Assembly (NCBI GenBank): GCA_038235165.1 | Contig: JBBSUG010000005.1 | Location: 1-64,000, forward strand | Length of the DNA stretch: 64,000 bases | Direction of reading: 5' to 3' | DNA from: GCA-002050365 sp038235165 | Lineage (GTDB): Bacteria > Acidobacteriota > Blastocatellia > Pyrinomonadales > Pyrinomonadaceae | Part shown: piece by piece, positions 56,525 through 64,000 of the stretch | Numbering within the stretch: position 1 is the stretch's first letter | How the letters are laid out: each line of letters starts with the position of its first letter | Made by a program: the position numbers and the translations under genes | The notes under the pieces: model-generated | Database searches by the model: none | The model's input: the letters and a program-made list of their open reading frames with translations, nothing else | What the model was told of the DNA's origin: nothing

Positions 56525-56669
56525 GGAGCGCGGAAGTCTCGTCAGTTGGAGCGCGGACGGCTCGTCCGCCCAACGAGCGATAGCAAAGTTGCAAGCGTTG
56601 TCACGCAAAGTTTAAGTGGATAAACGCCTTGCTTCGCCGGCGTTGAAGCGGATGAGCCATCCGCGCTCC
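56525..56669. mobile_element. MITE-like palindromic element, copy 2
   Basis: 145 bp with ends GGAGCGCGG/CCGCGCTCC. A second GGAGCGCGGACGGCTCGTCC block lies 27 bp inside the left end. Its last base is part of the hemW stop codon TAG. It is colinear with copy 3 in reverse orientation over nearly the full length. Confidence 0.85.
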
Positions 56670-57820
56670 TAGACGAATATCGAGAATACTTCGTTGGAAT
56701 ATAAAAATCCTTTCGGCGTGAGTTTTAGATAGTGTTCGTTAACTTCAATTAACCCGTCTTCGATCAAATTGTTAAAATCATCGGCATATTCATCAGTCAA
56801 ATACGCCTTAAATTTTGATTGATAGGCGCGAAGATTGATTCCTTCATTGAGACGCAAACCTAAAAAAAGATATTCCGATTTAATATTAATATCTGTTTTT
56901 TCGACGATTGACGAAATACCTTCCTCAAGCAGCGAAACATATTTCAAAGTGTCGCGTTCATTTGACCAACGACTGTTTACGCCGTCAAATGAGTGAGCCG
57001 AACACCCGAAACCGAAAACCGGGTCGAGCGTCCAGTATTTTGAATTATGTTCGGACTCAAATCCGGGCAGACAAAAATTTGAGATTTCATACTGCCGATA
57101 GCCCTGATTTGAAACTTTTCCAAGCATCAGTTCATACATTTCAGCAGCAAGTTCGGGGTCGGGCAGCGGTTGTCGTCCGCTTCTGACCTGTTCGGCAAGC
57201 GGAGTGGATTCGTGAATTTCCAGTAAATAAAGCGACAGATGTTCAGGTTTTAACTTTAATGCTTCGTCCAAGTTTCGTTCCCACTCGCCGAGAGTTTGGC
57301 GCGGCAAACCGGCGATCAAATCAAAACTGACGTTATCAAAACCGGCATCGCGCAGCATTCCAATCGTTTCGCGGACATCCTGCGCCGTGTGTTTTCTGCC
57401 GAGGCGTTTCAGTTCCGTATCGTCAAAAGTTTGCGCCCCAAAACTGGCGCGATTGATGCGGAGTTTTCGATATTCGCGTAGTGAATCCGGCGAAACGGTC
57501 GTTGGATTCATCTCCATTGTGATTTCGGCAGAACTATCAATCGCAAATTTGCCGTCAATCGCCTCGATAATTTTCTCCAGTTGCACGGGACTCAAAAGCG
57601 ACGGTGTTCCCCCGCCAAAATAAATCGTGTCAATCGGAATTTTTGACTGCGAAATCTTGAATCTGGAATCTGGAATCTGGAATCTGCAAATCTCCTCGAC
57701 CAGCGCATTGACATAACGATCAACAGCTTTCTCGGATTTGTAAACGTCCGTCGCAAAATCGCAGTATGAACAGCGCGAACGACAGAACGGGATGTGCAGA
57801 TAAACACCGGTGTTTTCCAT
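56669..57820 (-). CDS. hemW: Radical SAM heme chaperone
   Basis: 383 residues. HemW delivers heme and uses SAM with a 4Fe-4S cluster; formerly annotated as oxygen-independent coproporphyrinogen oxidase. Cluster motif C13-x3-C17-x2-C20 in HIPFCRSRCSYCDF, then TIYFGGGTPSLL, RASFGAQTF and DLIAGLP. It has the HemW-type CSYCDF end in place of the HemN CxxCxC pattern. Residues about 44-60 (CRFQIPDSRFKISQSKIP) are extra and come from a 7-bp repeat. ATG start. Confidence 0.93.
   Translation of the reverse strand: MENTGVYLHIPFCRSRCSYCDFATDVYKSEKAVDRYVNALVEEICRFQIPDSRFKISQSKIPIDTIYFGGGTPSLLSPVQLEKIIEAIDGKFAIDSSAEITMEMNPTTVSPDSLREYRKLRINRASFGAQTFDDTELKRLGRKHTAQDVRETIGMLRDAGFDNVSFDLIAGLPRQTLGEWERNLDEALKLKPEHLSLYLLEIHESTPLAEQVRSGRQPLPDPELAAEMYELMLGKVSNQGYRQYEISNFCLPGFESEHNSKYWTLDPVFGFGCSAHSFDGVNSRWSNERDTLKYVSLLEEGISSIVEKTDINIKSEYLFLGLRLNEGINLRAYQSKFKAYLTDEYADDFNNLIEDGLIEVNEHYLKLTPKGFLYSNEVFSIFV
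57660..57687. repeat. In-frame 7-bp repeat inside hemW
   Basis: AATCTGG three times plus AATCTGC on the plus strand, that is GATTCCA-type units in the coding strand. They encode FQIPDSR in a surface loop before the conserved TIYFGGG strand. Confidence 0.9.
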
Positions 57821-57843
57821 AAACTATTGAGTTGGCTTTCTTG

Positions 57844-58698
57844 TTACTTGTCCACTAATTTGTAAACGTTGCGGTTGGCAAATGATTTTTCTTTGCGAAC
57901 AGCTAAGATAACTTGACTTTGCTTAATTCGCACTAGATTACGATACAGAAAATCGTTTCGTTTGATCAAATTTTTCAATCCGGCGGATGTCTTTTCATTT
58001 TCTTGAACGTTATTTTCACCGTGCCATTTTTCTACGTAATCGCTCTGCTGCGGTGCGTTTAAAAACGGCGTGACGCAGGCGGTTTTCTCAGCTAAAACCA
58101 TCAAATAAGTCGGTTTGTCGTTGATTAATTCGACGCGCCCCCTGATAATTTTCGGGTCGGCGACCTCATACCAATTGCCGCCTACCTCCGCCGCAATCAT
58201 CCGGTTGACGGTGAATCCGTTTTCATCGCTGAACGTCCGGTAAAAAAGTTCGGGCGAAAATTGGTAAAAACCGTGTCCGAGAAAATTATTGCCGCCCGTG
58301 ATAATCATTAAATGACCGCCGACTTCGACCATTTTCATCGCATTGGCGAGCGCAGTCGGGAAATTAAAGACGTGTTCGAGCGTTCCGCCATCAAGCACGA
58401 ACGTAAATTTTTCGTGCAAATCTTCACTGATCGGCTGATTCAGATCGTGAAGAATCGCCGCATTTTCATAATCTGAAATATCCATTGCGGAAATTTCCAC
58501 CGCCCCGAGAAAACGAAAAAAATCGCCGCCGGTTTTCACGTTCGGAAAATTTCTGGAGCCAAAAATTTCAGTTAAATTTCCAAAATCCGTCGGTGATACA
58601 TCAAATTTTTGATTGCCGAGCATCAGCGATTTCTGGAAATTAACTTTTTTCTCTTTCGCCGCCAGTAAAAATTTAGCGACATCTTTATCTATTCCCAT
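57844..58698 (-). CDS. Class I SAM methyltransferase-like protein
   Basis: 284 residues. The middle part has the look of motifs IV-VI of class I methyltransferases: FTFVLDGGTLEHVFNFPTAL, then MKMVEVGGHLMIITGGNNFL and FYQFSPELFYRTFSDENGF. The usual N-terminal GxGxG nucleotide loop is not clear: LTEIFGSRNFPNVKTGGDFF is a poor match, so the SAM site may be altered. Substrate unknown. It lies between purL and hemW on the same strand with short gaps. Confidence 0.6.
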   Translation of the reverse strand: MGIDKDVAKFLLAAKEKKVNFQKSLMLGNQKFDVSPTDFGNLTEIFGSRNFPNVKTGGDFFRFLGAVEISAMDISDYENAAILHDLNQPISEDLHEKFTFVLDGGTLEHVFNFPTALANAMKMVEVGGHLMIITGGNNFLGHGFYQFSPELFYRTFSDENGFTVNRMIAAEVGGNWYEVADPKIIRGRVELINDKPTYLMVLAEKTACVTPFLNAPQQSDYVEKWHGENNVQENEKTSAGLKNLIKRNDFLYRNLVRIKQSQVILAVRKEKSFANRNVYKLVDK

Positions 58699-58726
58699 TT
58701 TCCCTTGCCTAAATTGTCAACAGTCG

Positions 58727-60994
58727 TTATTCATTGAGTCTGCTTTCGAGCGAATCTTTCCAAATGTTTTCCAGTTCCGCAATTTTTTCGGAGACAACGT
58801 CCGTGCCGTTCAAGTTGATTTCCAAATTTTCACCACCTACGGTTCCGATAATTTCAAACGGACAATTTTCAATCATTTCCTTTACTTTTTCCGCATTGTC
58901 GGGCGTATAACTGATGACGATTCTTGATGGCGACTCGCCAAAGAGAATTGCTTCCGTTGATAACGATTTATTATGAATATCAATTTTCGCCCCGATCTCG
59001 TGACGATTTAATGACGAAAAGCAGCTTTCCGCAATTGTCACCGCCAAACCGCCGTCGGAACAGTCGTGGGCGGATTTCAATAAATATTCCCCGGATAATT
59101 TCAAGCAAATGTCCTGAACTAATTTTTCCAAACTCAAATCAAGCTGCGGAACTCTGCCGTTTTCAATCAGTTCTTCCATCGAATAACCCATTATTGTTTG
59201 CGCGAATTCGCTGACTGACAAATCGTCTTTCGTTTCGCCTAAAACTGCAATAATATCACCTTCGTTCTTAAAACCCTGGGTGACAATTGTGCGCGTATTT
59301 TCGATCAAGCCGATCATCCCGATCACCGGTGTCGGCAAAATTCCGCGCCCGTCGGTTTCATTATAAAAAGAAACATTGCCCGACACGACGGGCGTTTCAA
59401 AAATCTCGCAAGCCTCTTTCATCCCGTCAATTACGTCAGAAAAAGAGCGCATTACTTCCGGGCGTTCGGGCGACGCGAAATTTAAACAGTTCGTCACCGC
59501 AATTGGTTTTGCGCCGACACAGACGACGTTTCGCGCTCCTTCAGCGACTGCTAGTTTCGCGCCTTCTAATGCGTTGACGGCGACAAACCGCGCATTTCCG
59601 TCGAGACACATCGCAATCGCCCGCCGCGTTTCCTTGACCCGCACGACCGCCGCATCCGCCCCCGGCAAAACCGCCGTATTGGTTCGAACCATCGTATCGT
59701 ATTGCTGATAAACCCAATGCTTTGAACAAATATTCGGCGCGGCGAGCAACTTTTTCAACACCTCACTATGTTCGATTCCAGATTCCAGATTCCAGATTCC
59801 AGATTTTTCCGAGAATTTGGAATTTGAAGCCTGGAATTTAGAATCTGACATCGGGCGAGAGTAGCCCGGTGCTTCGTCCGTCAGTTTGTCAACCGGCAGA
59901 TCGGCGACCATTTCGCCGTTGTGAAAAATCTTTAACCGGTTGCCCTCAACGACGCGCCCGACGACCACCGCGTCTAAATCCCATTTGTTGAAAATTTCGA
60001 CGATCTGTTTTTCACGTCCGCTGTGGGCGACGATAATCATTCGTTCCTGTGATTCCGACAAAAGCATTTCATACGCCGTCATCCCGGTTTCGCGCTGCGG
60101 CACGAGCGTCAAATCCAGTTCCAATCCGGTTCCGGCACGCGCCGCCATTTCGACCGATGAAGAAGTCAGCCCCGCTGCGCCCATATCCTGAATGCCGGCA
60201 ATGGCGCCCGATCGCATCGCTTCGAGACACGCTTCGAGCAGTAATTTTTCTAAAAAGGGGTCGCCGACCTGTACCGTCGGACGTTTTTCCAGCGCGGCAT
60301 CGTCAAATTCTGCCGAAGCCATCGTCGCGCCGTGAATCCCGTCGCGTCCGGTTTTCGCCCCGACATACAAAACCGGGTTGCCGATGCCCTCCGCTTTCCC
60401 AAAAAAAATCTGGTCTTTGCGAACGATGCCGAGCGCAAAAGCGTTGACCAGCGGATTCAAACTGTAAGCCTCATCAAACACGACTTCGCCGCCGACCGTC
60501 GCCGTCCCGAAGCAATTTCCGTAATGAGCGATACCGTCAACGCAACCTTTAAGAATTGATTTGTTTCGATTCCCATTTTTTTTGTCATTAGGATGTCCGA
60601 ATCTCAGCGAATTCATCAGCGCAATCGGACGCGCGCCCATCGTAAAAACATCGCGCAAAATACCGCCGACCCCGGTCGCCGCACCTTGAAACGGTTCGAT
60701 AAACGACGGATGATTGTGCGATTCGACTTTAAACGCAACGCACCAATCGTCGCCAATGTCCACCACACCCGCATTTTCTCCAGGCGGCACGACTACACGC
60801 TCGCCCGTTGTCGGCAGCCGCTTTAAATGAATGCGTGAAGATTTGTAACTGCAATGTTCCGACCACATTACCGAAAAAACGCCGAGTTCGGTGTAATTCG
60901 GTTCACGTTCTAAAATCTGTTTGATTTTTTCGTATTCATCCGGCGAAAGTCCGTGTTGGGCGATAATTTCGGGCGTGATTGCGGTATTGTTCAT
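58727..60994 (-). CDS. purL: Phosphoribosylformylglycinamidine synthase, PurL subunit
   Basis: 755 residues. ATP-dependent amination of FGAR in purine synthesis, cytosolic; small-type PurL that works with PurQ and PurS. SVMWSEHCSYKSS near 43-55 has the catalytic histidine, then NHPSFIEPFQGAATGVGGI and QDMGAAGLTSSSVEMAAR, and NICSKHWVYQQYDT in the second half. A segment of about 26 residues (about 382-407) between the halves is extra and made of a 7-bp repeat and inverted relics. ATG start. Confidence 0.96.
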   Translation of the reverse strand: MNNTAITPEIIAQHGLSPDEYEKIKQILEREPNYTELGVFSVMWSEHCSYKSSRIHLKRLPTTGERVVVPPGENAGVVDIGDDWCVAFKVESHNHPSFIEPFQGAATGVGGILRDVFTMGARPIALMNSLRFGHPNDKKNGNRNKSILKGCVDGIAHYGNCFGTATVGGEVVFDEAYSLNPLVNAFALGIVRKDQIFFGKAEGIGNPVLYVGAKTGRDGIHGATMASAEFDDAALEKRPTVQVGDPFLEKLLLEACLEAMRSGAIAGIQDMGAAGLTSSSVEMAARAGTGLELDLTLVPQRETGMTAYEMLLSESQERMIIVAHSGREKQIVEIFNKWDLDAVVVGRVVEGNRLKIFHNGEMVADLPVDKLTDEAPGYSRPMSDSKFQASNSKFSEKSGIWNLESGIEHSEVLKKLLAAPNICSKHWVYQQYDTMVRTNTAVLPGADAAVVRVKETRRAIAMCLDGNARFVAVNALEGAKLAVAEGARNVVCVGAKPIAVTNCLNFASPERPEVMRSFSDVIDGMKEACEIFETPVVSGNVSFYNETDGRGILPTPVIGMIGLIENTRTIVTQGFKNEGDIIAVLGETKDDLSVSEFAQTIMGYSMEELIENGRVPQLDLSLEKLVQDICLKLSGEYLLKSAHDCSDGGLAVTIAESCFSSLNRHEIGAKIDIHNKSLSTEAILFGESPSRIVISYTPDNAEKVKEMIENCPFEIIGTVGGENLEINLNGTDVVSEKIAELENIWKDSLESRLNE
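59774..59849. repeat. In-frame 7-bp repeat with inverted relics inside purL
   Basis: GATTCCA four times (59774-59801) plus a partial unit, then degenerate inverted units TGGAATTT (59818-59845). On the coding strand three units read WNLESGI. The array can form a hairpin. Confidence 0.9.
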
Positions 60995-61036
60995 TTATAA
61001 ATGCTCTCTGCTGAGTAAATCTCGTTTAAAACAAAA

Positions 61037-61092
61037 AAGAGAGTTTATGTTTTTCAGACTCGTTTTTCAAATCCGATTCAATAAACTCTCTA
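61037..61092 (-). terminator. Terminator-like long hairpin
   Basis: AAGAGAGTTTAT/ATAAACTCTCT arms with a 32-nt loop and A/T tracts on both sides, downstream of the 96-residue membrane protein gene. Confidence 0.5.
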
Positions 61093-61120
61093 ATAAAAAA
61101 TAAATCTTTTCAGTTATAAA

Positions 61121-61411
61121 TTAAGCCAAATTGTAAACTGAAAGTTTGTCTTCCACTCTGATATGCTTTTTTCTGTAAATTATAAAACCGACCACCACAT
61201 CAGTTAATGAACCGATTATTAATGAAATATGTGTAAGTCTAACCCATCTTTGTCCATAAACTCCTGATATTGACGTATCATAACTTGTTTGAACAGATTC
61301 TGGATACAGTTTATTTGCTCTATCATATTCGAGTCCAATCGCGTAAATTCCAATAATTAAAATGAACACAATAAAATTTATCAATAAAAAGTAAAGAATC
61401 GTTTTCCACAT
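61121..61411 (-). CDS. Small membrane protein of unknown function
   Basis: 96 residues from the ATG at 61411; a TTG at 61426 adds MIKIK. Two hydrophobic helices are present (ILYFLLINFIVFILIIGIYA and ISLIIGSLTDVVVGFIIY) with a polar segment between. Codon use is visibly more A/T-rich than in the neighbours, which may mean recent arrival. No ribosome site is seen. 19 bp after the TlpA-like gene. Confidence 0.5.
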   Translation of the reverse strand: MWKTILYFLLINFIVFILIIGIYAIGLEYDRANKLYPESVQTSYDTSISGVYGQRWVRLTHISLIIGSLTDVVVGFIIYRKKHIRVEDKLSVYNLA

Positions 61412-61430
61412 TTTGATTTTTATCAAATAT

Positions 61431-62033
61431 CTATTTTATAGCTACAACAGGCAAAACCTTATCAATTTCACTTCTCACCGTTTCCGGTTTAATTTTCCCC
61501 TGTCTGACATAAACAATCTCGCCTTTTTCGTTGAGCAAAACTGTAAAGGGAAGTCCGCCCTGCCAATCTTTAGACACGGTGGCGATTGCCGCTTCTTCAT
61601 CGTCGGTTTTTAGTAAATAAGCAGGCATTTGCGCTTTCATATTTGCCAAGAACTGCGGCACCTCGCGTTTAATTTCCGCCAAATCATCGAGTGAAATCGT
61701 AACAAAATCAATTTTTCCTTTGTAATCCGTATCAATCTTGACGAGTTCGGGAAATTCCTCGCGGCACGGATCACACCACGTCGCCCAAAAATTTATCAAT
61801 AAAGGTTTGGGATTTTCACCGGTGCGCTGTAAAAGATTTTTGAGCGCGGCATCGTCAATTTGCGTGACATTCGGCAATTTGGCGGCGGCGGCTGTTTTGG
61901 ACAGCGGCTTTTTGGCGGACATTTTAGCTTTTTGCCCGTAAGTTTCCGCCGCGAAAAGTTGGGCAAAAATGATAATAAGTCCGAACGAAATAACCAAATA
62001 TTTCATTTTCGCTAATTTGACTGAAATTTTCAT
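61431..62033 (-). CDS. TlpA-like thioredoxin-fold protein
   Basis: 200 residues. The signal segment ends near ETYGQ. The thioredoxin fold carries WCDPC at 86-90 in INFWATWCDPCREEFPELVK and the cis-proline in GGLPFTVLLNEKG. TlpA/ResA proteins reduce disulfides in the periplasm, often for cytochrome c maturation. It lies downstream of another thioredoxin-fold gene, separated only by MITE copy 3. Confidence 0.88.
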   Translation of the reverse strand: MKISVKLAKMKYLVISFGLIIIFAQLFAAETYGQKAKMSAKKPLSKTAAAAKLPNVTQIDDAALKNLLQRTGENPKPLLINFWATWCDPCREEFPELVKIDTDYKGKIDFVTISLDDLAEIKREVPQFLANMKAQMPAYLLKTDDEEAAIATVSKDWQGGLPFTVLLNEKGEIVYVRQGKIKPETVRSEIDKVLPVVAIK

Positions 62034-62066
62034 AATACTTTATTAAATAGAGAGCGGACGGTTATG

Positions 62067-62224
62067 GGAGCGCGGAAGTCTCGTCCGCTTCAACGCCAGC
62101 GCAGCGAGGCGTCGAATGCGTTCATCCATTTAAACTTTCGTGACAACGCTTCCAACATCGCTATCGCTCGTTGGGCGGACGAGCCGTCCGCGCTCCGACT
62201 TTGCTGACGAGAATTCCGCGCTCC
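62067..62224. mobile_element. MITE-like palindromic element, copy 3
   Basis: 158 bp with GGAGCGCGGAAGTC at the left end and CCGCGCTCC at the right. Its reverse complement is colinear with copy 2. It starts 9 bp after the TAG stop of the upstream redoxin gene. It fills the gap between two thioredoxin-fold genes. Confidence 0.85.
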
Positions 62225-62233
62225 GACTTTGCG

Positions 62234-62827
62234 CTATTCTTTTCTTTTAATCGAACAGCCGAACGCTTTCGTGTTGTTCATGGCAATCGCTTTTCCGCTC
62301 AACGACGAATCGAACGCGGCGGTTAAAAAATTGTCGGAGACGTTGCTGCCCGAACGGTCGTTATCAATCGCACCGTGATACACCAAAATATTTTTGCCGC
62401 TGAAATAAAATACTTCTGGCGTGGCGGTTGCACCGAATTGATCGGCTAAAACATTGTCTTTGTCAATTAAAACGGGAAATTTGTAGTGTTCGGCGGCGTG
62501 TTTTTTTACTTCGTCAGGCGATTCCGTTGAATTGGAGTTGATGCCGATAAAATTAATCCCTTTCGCCTGATAATCGGCGGCGATTTTGTTGATGCGGTAT
62601 TCGTAGCCGCGCACGACGGGACAGTGTACCGAAAGAAAAACGACGACCGCGCCGTTTTTACCCTTCAAACCCTCAAATGACTGCGCTTTACCGGCAGTGT
62701 CGGGCAAGGTAAAATTTTCCAATGTTTTGCCGACGGCAAAACCATCTTTCGCACTGCTCACGTCAGCGAATGAAATAAATGCGATTAACGCGAATAATGC
62801 GACAAATAATAAATTTTTTCTTCTCAT
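62234..62827 (-). CDS. Exported redoxin (AhpC/TSA-like) protein
   Basis: 197 residues. The signal peptide ends SSAKD. Thioredoxin/peroxiredoxin fold: LPDTAGKAQSFEGLKGKNGA, VVFLSVHCPVVRGYEYRINK with Cys69, and GATATPEVFYFSG with the cis-proline. The second conserved cysteine is C-terminal, in AFGCSIKRKE, a pattern known from redoxin-domain proteins of unknown substrate. It may reduce peroxide or carry thiols with the adjacent TlpA-like protein. ATG start. Confidence 0.8.
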   Translation of the reverse strand: MRRKNLLFVALFALIAFISFADVSSAKDGFAVGKTLENFTLPDTAGKAQSFEGLKGKNGAVVVFLSVHCPVVRGYEYRINKIAADYQAKGINFIGINSNSTESPDEVKKHAAEHYKFPVLIDKDNVLADQFGATATPEVFYFSGKNILVYHGAIDNDRSGSNVSDNFLTAAFDSSLSGKAIAMNNTKAFGCSIKRKE

Positions 62828-62999
62828 TATTTTTACTCCCGTGTTTAAAGATTACGGATTTGAAATTCCAAATTGTCTCTGCAAATTTTGATATTCGATT
62901 TTTTTATGAATTATCTTTTATTACAATGTTTCTTTTGTTTGAAAATATTCCGCTGTCTTGGATGTTTGAAATGGGGTTTACTGGACAAATTTGTTTTGG

Positions 63000-64000
63000 T
63001 CAGCCGAATAATCGCGGTACGCGCTTATTCAAATTCTTCGGCAGCAGAATTTCCATCGCATCATCAACCGTGACAATCCCGGCAATTTCGCCCAAGTCAT
63101 CAACTATCGGCAACGCCAACAAATTATATTCTGCAATAGTTTGGGCGACATCTTCCGCGTCATCGTTCGGGTGCGCGAACTGAAATTTATCGCGCATCAC
63201 CTGTGAAAGCCGGAAACCCGGATCGGCTAAAATCAAACTTCGCAGCGAAATTAAACCGACTAATTTCCACGAATTTTCCTCATCTACGATATACAGATAA
63301 TAAATCATATTCGGCGTTTCCGCCATTTCACGCAGTCGCGCAATCGCCTGCGAGACAGTCAAATCTTTGTGAAAAGTAACAAATTCGGTGGTCATCAGTC
63401 CGCCCGCCGTATCATGTTCAAACGGCATTAATTCGGCGACATCGGCACGTTCTTCGTCCTCCATCAAATCGAAAAGTTCCTGCGCCCGCTCTTCGTCCAT
63501 TTCGCCCAGCACGTCAACCGCATCGTCGGGCGACATTTCTTCGAGCAGATCGGCGGCGCGTCCGCGTTCCATCACTTCCAAAATTCGCGCCTGATTTTCC
63601 GTAGACATTTCTTCGAGCGTGTCGGCGGCGATTTCGTTGTCGAGCGATTCGACGATTTCCGTGCGGTGAACCGGCGACAGCGTTTCGGCGAGCTGCGCGA
63701 TTTCGACCGGGTGAAGCCGCGAAAGTTTGTCTTTCGATGATTTTAACTGCACCGCAACGCTCGATTTATCGGTTGCCAAATAACCGACATCCGCCCAATC
63801 GAGAACTTCAACGACGCGGCTGCTGCCGTAGAAACCGACCGGCATCAAGCGGCGCAAAAATCCCTGCAAACTGACATCCGCCCCGCTGACGCGCCAGCGC
63901 GTTCCGACTTCGATAATCTGCACGTCGTTGACGCGCACGACGCGCTTGCCGTCAACGTCAATCAACTGATTGTCAAGCACGTCTTTTGCCAGCAAAACTT
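63000..64000 (-). CDS. PRC-barrel / MgtE-N / CBS protein, 5' part outside the window
   Basis: At least 331 residues, open to the window edge; the TTG at 63995 is probably internal. A PRC-barrel-like part (DVLDNQLIDVDGKRVVRVND) is followed by the helical MgtE N-terminal domain (HPVEIAQLAETLSPVHRTEI, ADLLEEMSPDDAVDVLGEMD) and a CBS pair (LTVSQAIARLREMAETPNMI, LPIVDDLGEIAGIVTVDDAM). No MgtE channel helices follow before the stop, so it is a regulatory cousin of the Mg2+ transporter and not the transporter itself. Metal or nucleotide sensing is inferred. Confidence 0.8.
   Translation of the reverse strand, partial: VLLAKDVLDNQLIDVDGKRVVRVNDVQIIEVGTRWRVSGADVSLQGFLRRLMPVGFYGSSRVVEVLDWADVGYLATDKSSVAVQLKSSKDKLSRLHPVEIAQLAETLSPVHRTEIVESLDNEIAADTLEEMSTENQARILEVMERGRAADLLEEMSPDDAVDVLGEMDEERAQELFDLMEDEERADVAELMPFEHDTAGGLMTTEFVTFHKDLTVSQAIARLREMAETPNMIYYLYIVDEENSWKLVGLISLRSLILADPGFRLSQVMRDKFQFAHPNDDAEDVAQTIAEYNLLALPIVDDLGEIAGIVTVDDAMEILLPKNLNKRVPRLFG

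Larger units (their letters stand above)
56335..56668. other. Regulatory and repeat-filled gap before pilB
   Basis: 334 bp. It contains the pilB promoter and leader, then MITE-like copy 2 abutting the hemW stop codon. No gene is seen. Confidence 0.6.

Noticed and set aside
63000..64000. Magnesium transporter MgtE
   Set aside because: The CBS part is followed by a stop with no membrane helices, so only the regulatory domains are present.

Overview
The window reads as chromosomal DNA from an Acidobacteriota species, most likely the Blastocatellia/Pyrinomonadaceae side. This is an inference from family content: a VWFA-related secreted protein of the acidobacterial type, a GWxTD-domain protein, a CadC-like winged-helix/TPR membrane regulator, a Ser/Thr kinase beside TPR proteins, a TonB receptor with an N-terminal carboxypeptidase-regulatory domain, and dockerin/cohesin-like secreted debris. 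No phage, IS transposase, integrase, rRNA or CRISPR array is visible.

Layout. 1-2.6 kb: decayed secreted beta-propeller/dockerin/cohesin gene. 2.8-5.5 kb: TonB-dependent receptor. 5.6-8.9 kb: tRNA-Pro, DedA and two membrane TPR proteins. 9-11 kb: ECF sigma factor with a candidate autoregulatory promoter, then a zinc-finger anti-sigma factor behind a long leader hairpin. 11.3-19.2 kb: CrtC/AttH-like lipocalin, TPR protein, Ser/Thr kinase, zinc-ribbon protein, VWA protein and FG-GAP protein. 19.3 kb: tRNA-Arg. 20.2-26.5 kb: a 2079-residue alpha-2-macroglobulin. 26.6-34.1 kb: a divergent wHTH-TPR regulator facing a run of six small Sec-exported proteins, followed and preceded by wrecked genes. 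34.2-37.1 kb: ECF sigma/anti-sigma pair with a beta-propeller protein and a DUF417 membrane protein. 37.4-47.4 kb: aminotransferase, VOC protein, coaD, S9 peptidase, LolA-like proteins, dusB and a J-domain protein. 47.5-50.9 kb: GWxTD protein, a tiny free-standing transcription unit, and deoB. 51-56.3 kb: pilB, a basic secreted protein, pilT and pilC. 56.7-64 kb: hemW, a methyltransferase-like gene, purL, two thioredoxin-fold proteins, and a PRC/MgtE-N/CBS protein cut by the window end.

The least ordinary content is repeat-driven. (i) Three copies of a 145-235 bp palindromic MITE-like element sit 0 to 9 bp after TAG stop codons. (ii) Seven- and nine-base short tandem repeats occur between genes and also in frame inside HemW, PurL and the macroglobulin. 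(iii) Secreted-protein genes decay at high density around the macroglobulin locus, including a second copy of its 3' end 7.5 kb downstream. The exported-protein cluster with its divergent membrane regulator is the best candidate for an undescribed system, although its function cannot be read from sequence alone.

Most housekeeping calls (coaD, deoB, dusB, purL, hemW, pilB/T/C, tRNAs) are firm. Promoter, hairpin and repeat calls were made by eye and not scored by a program.
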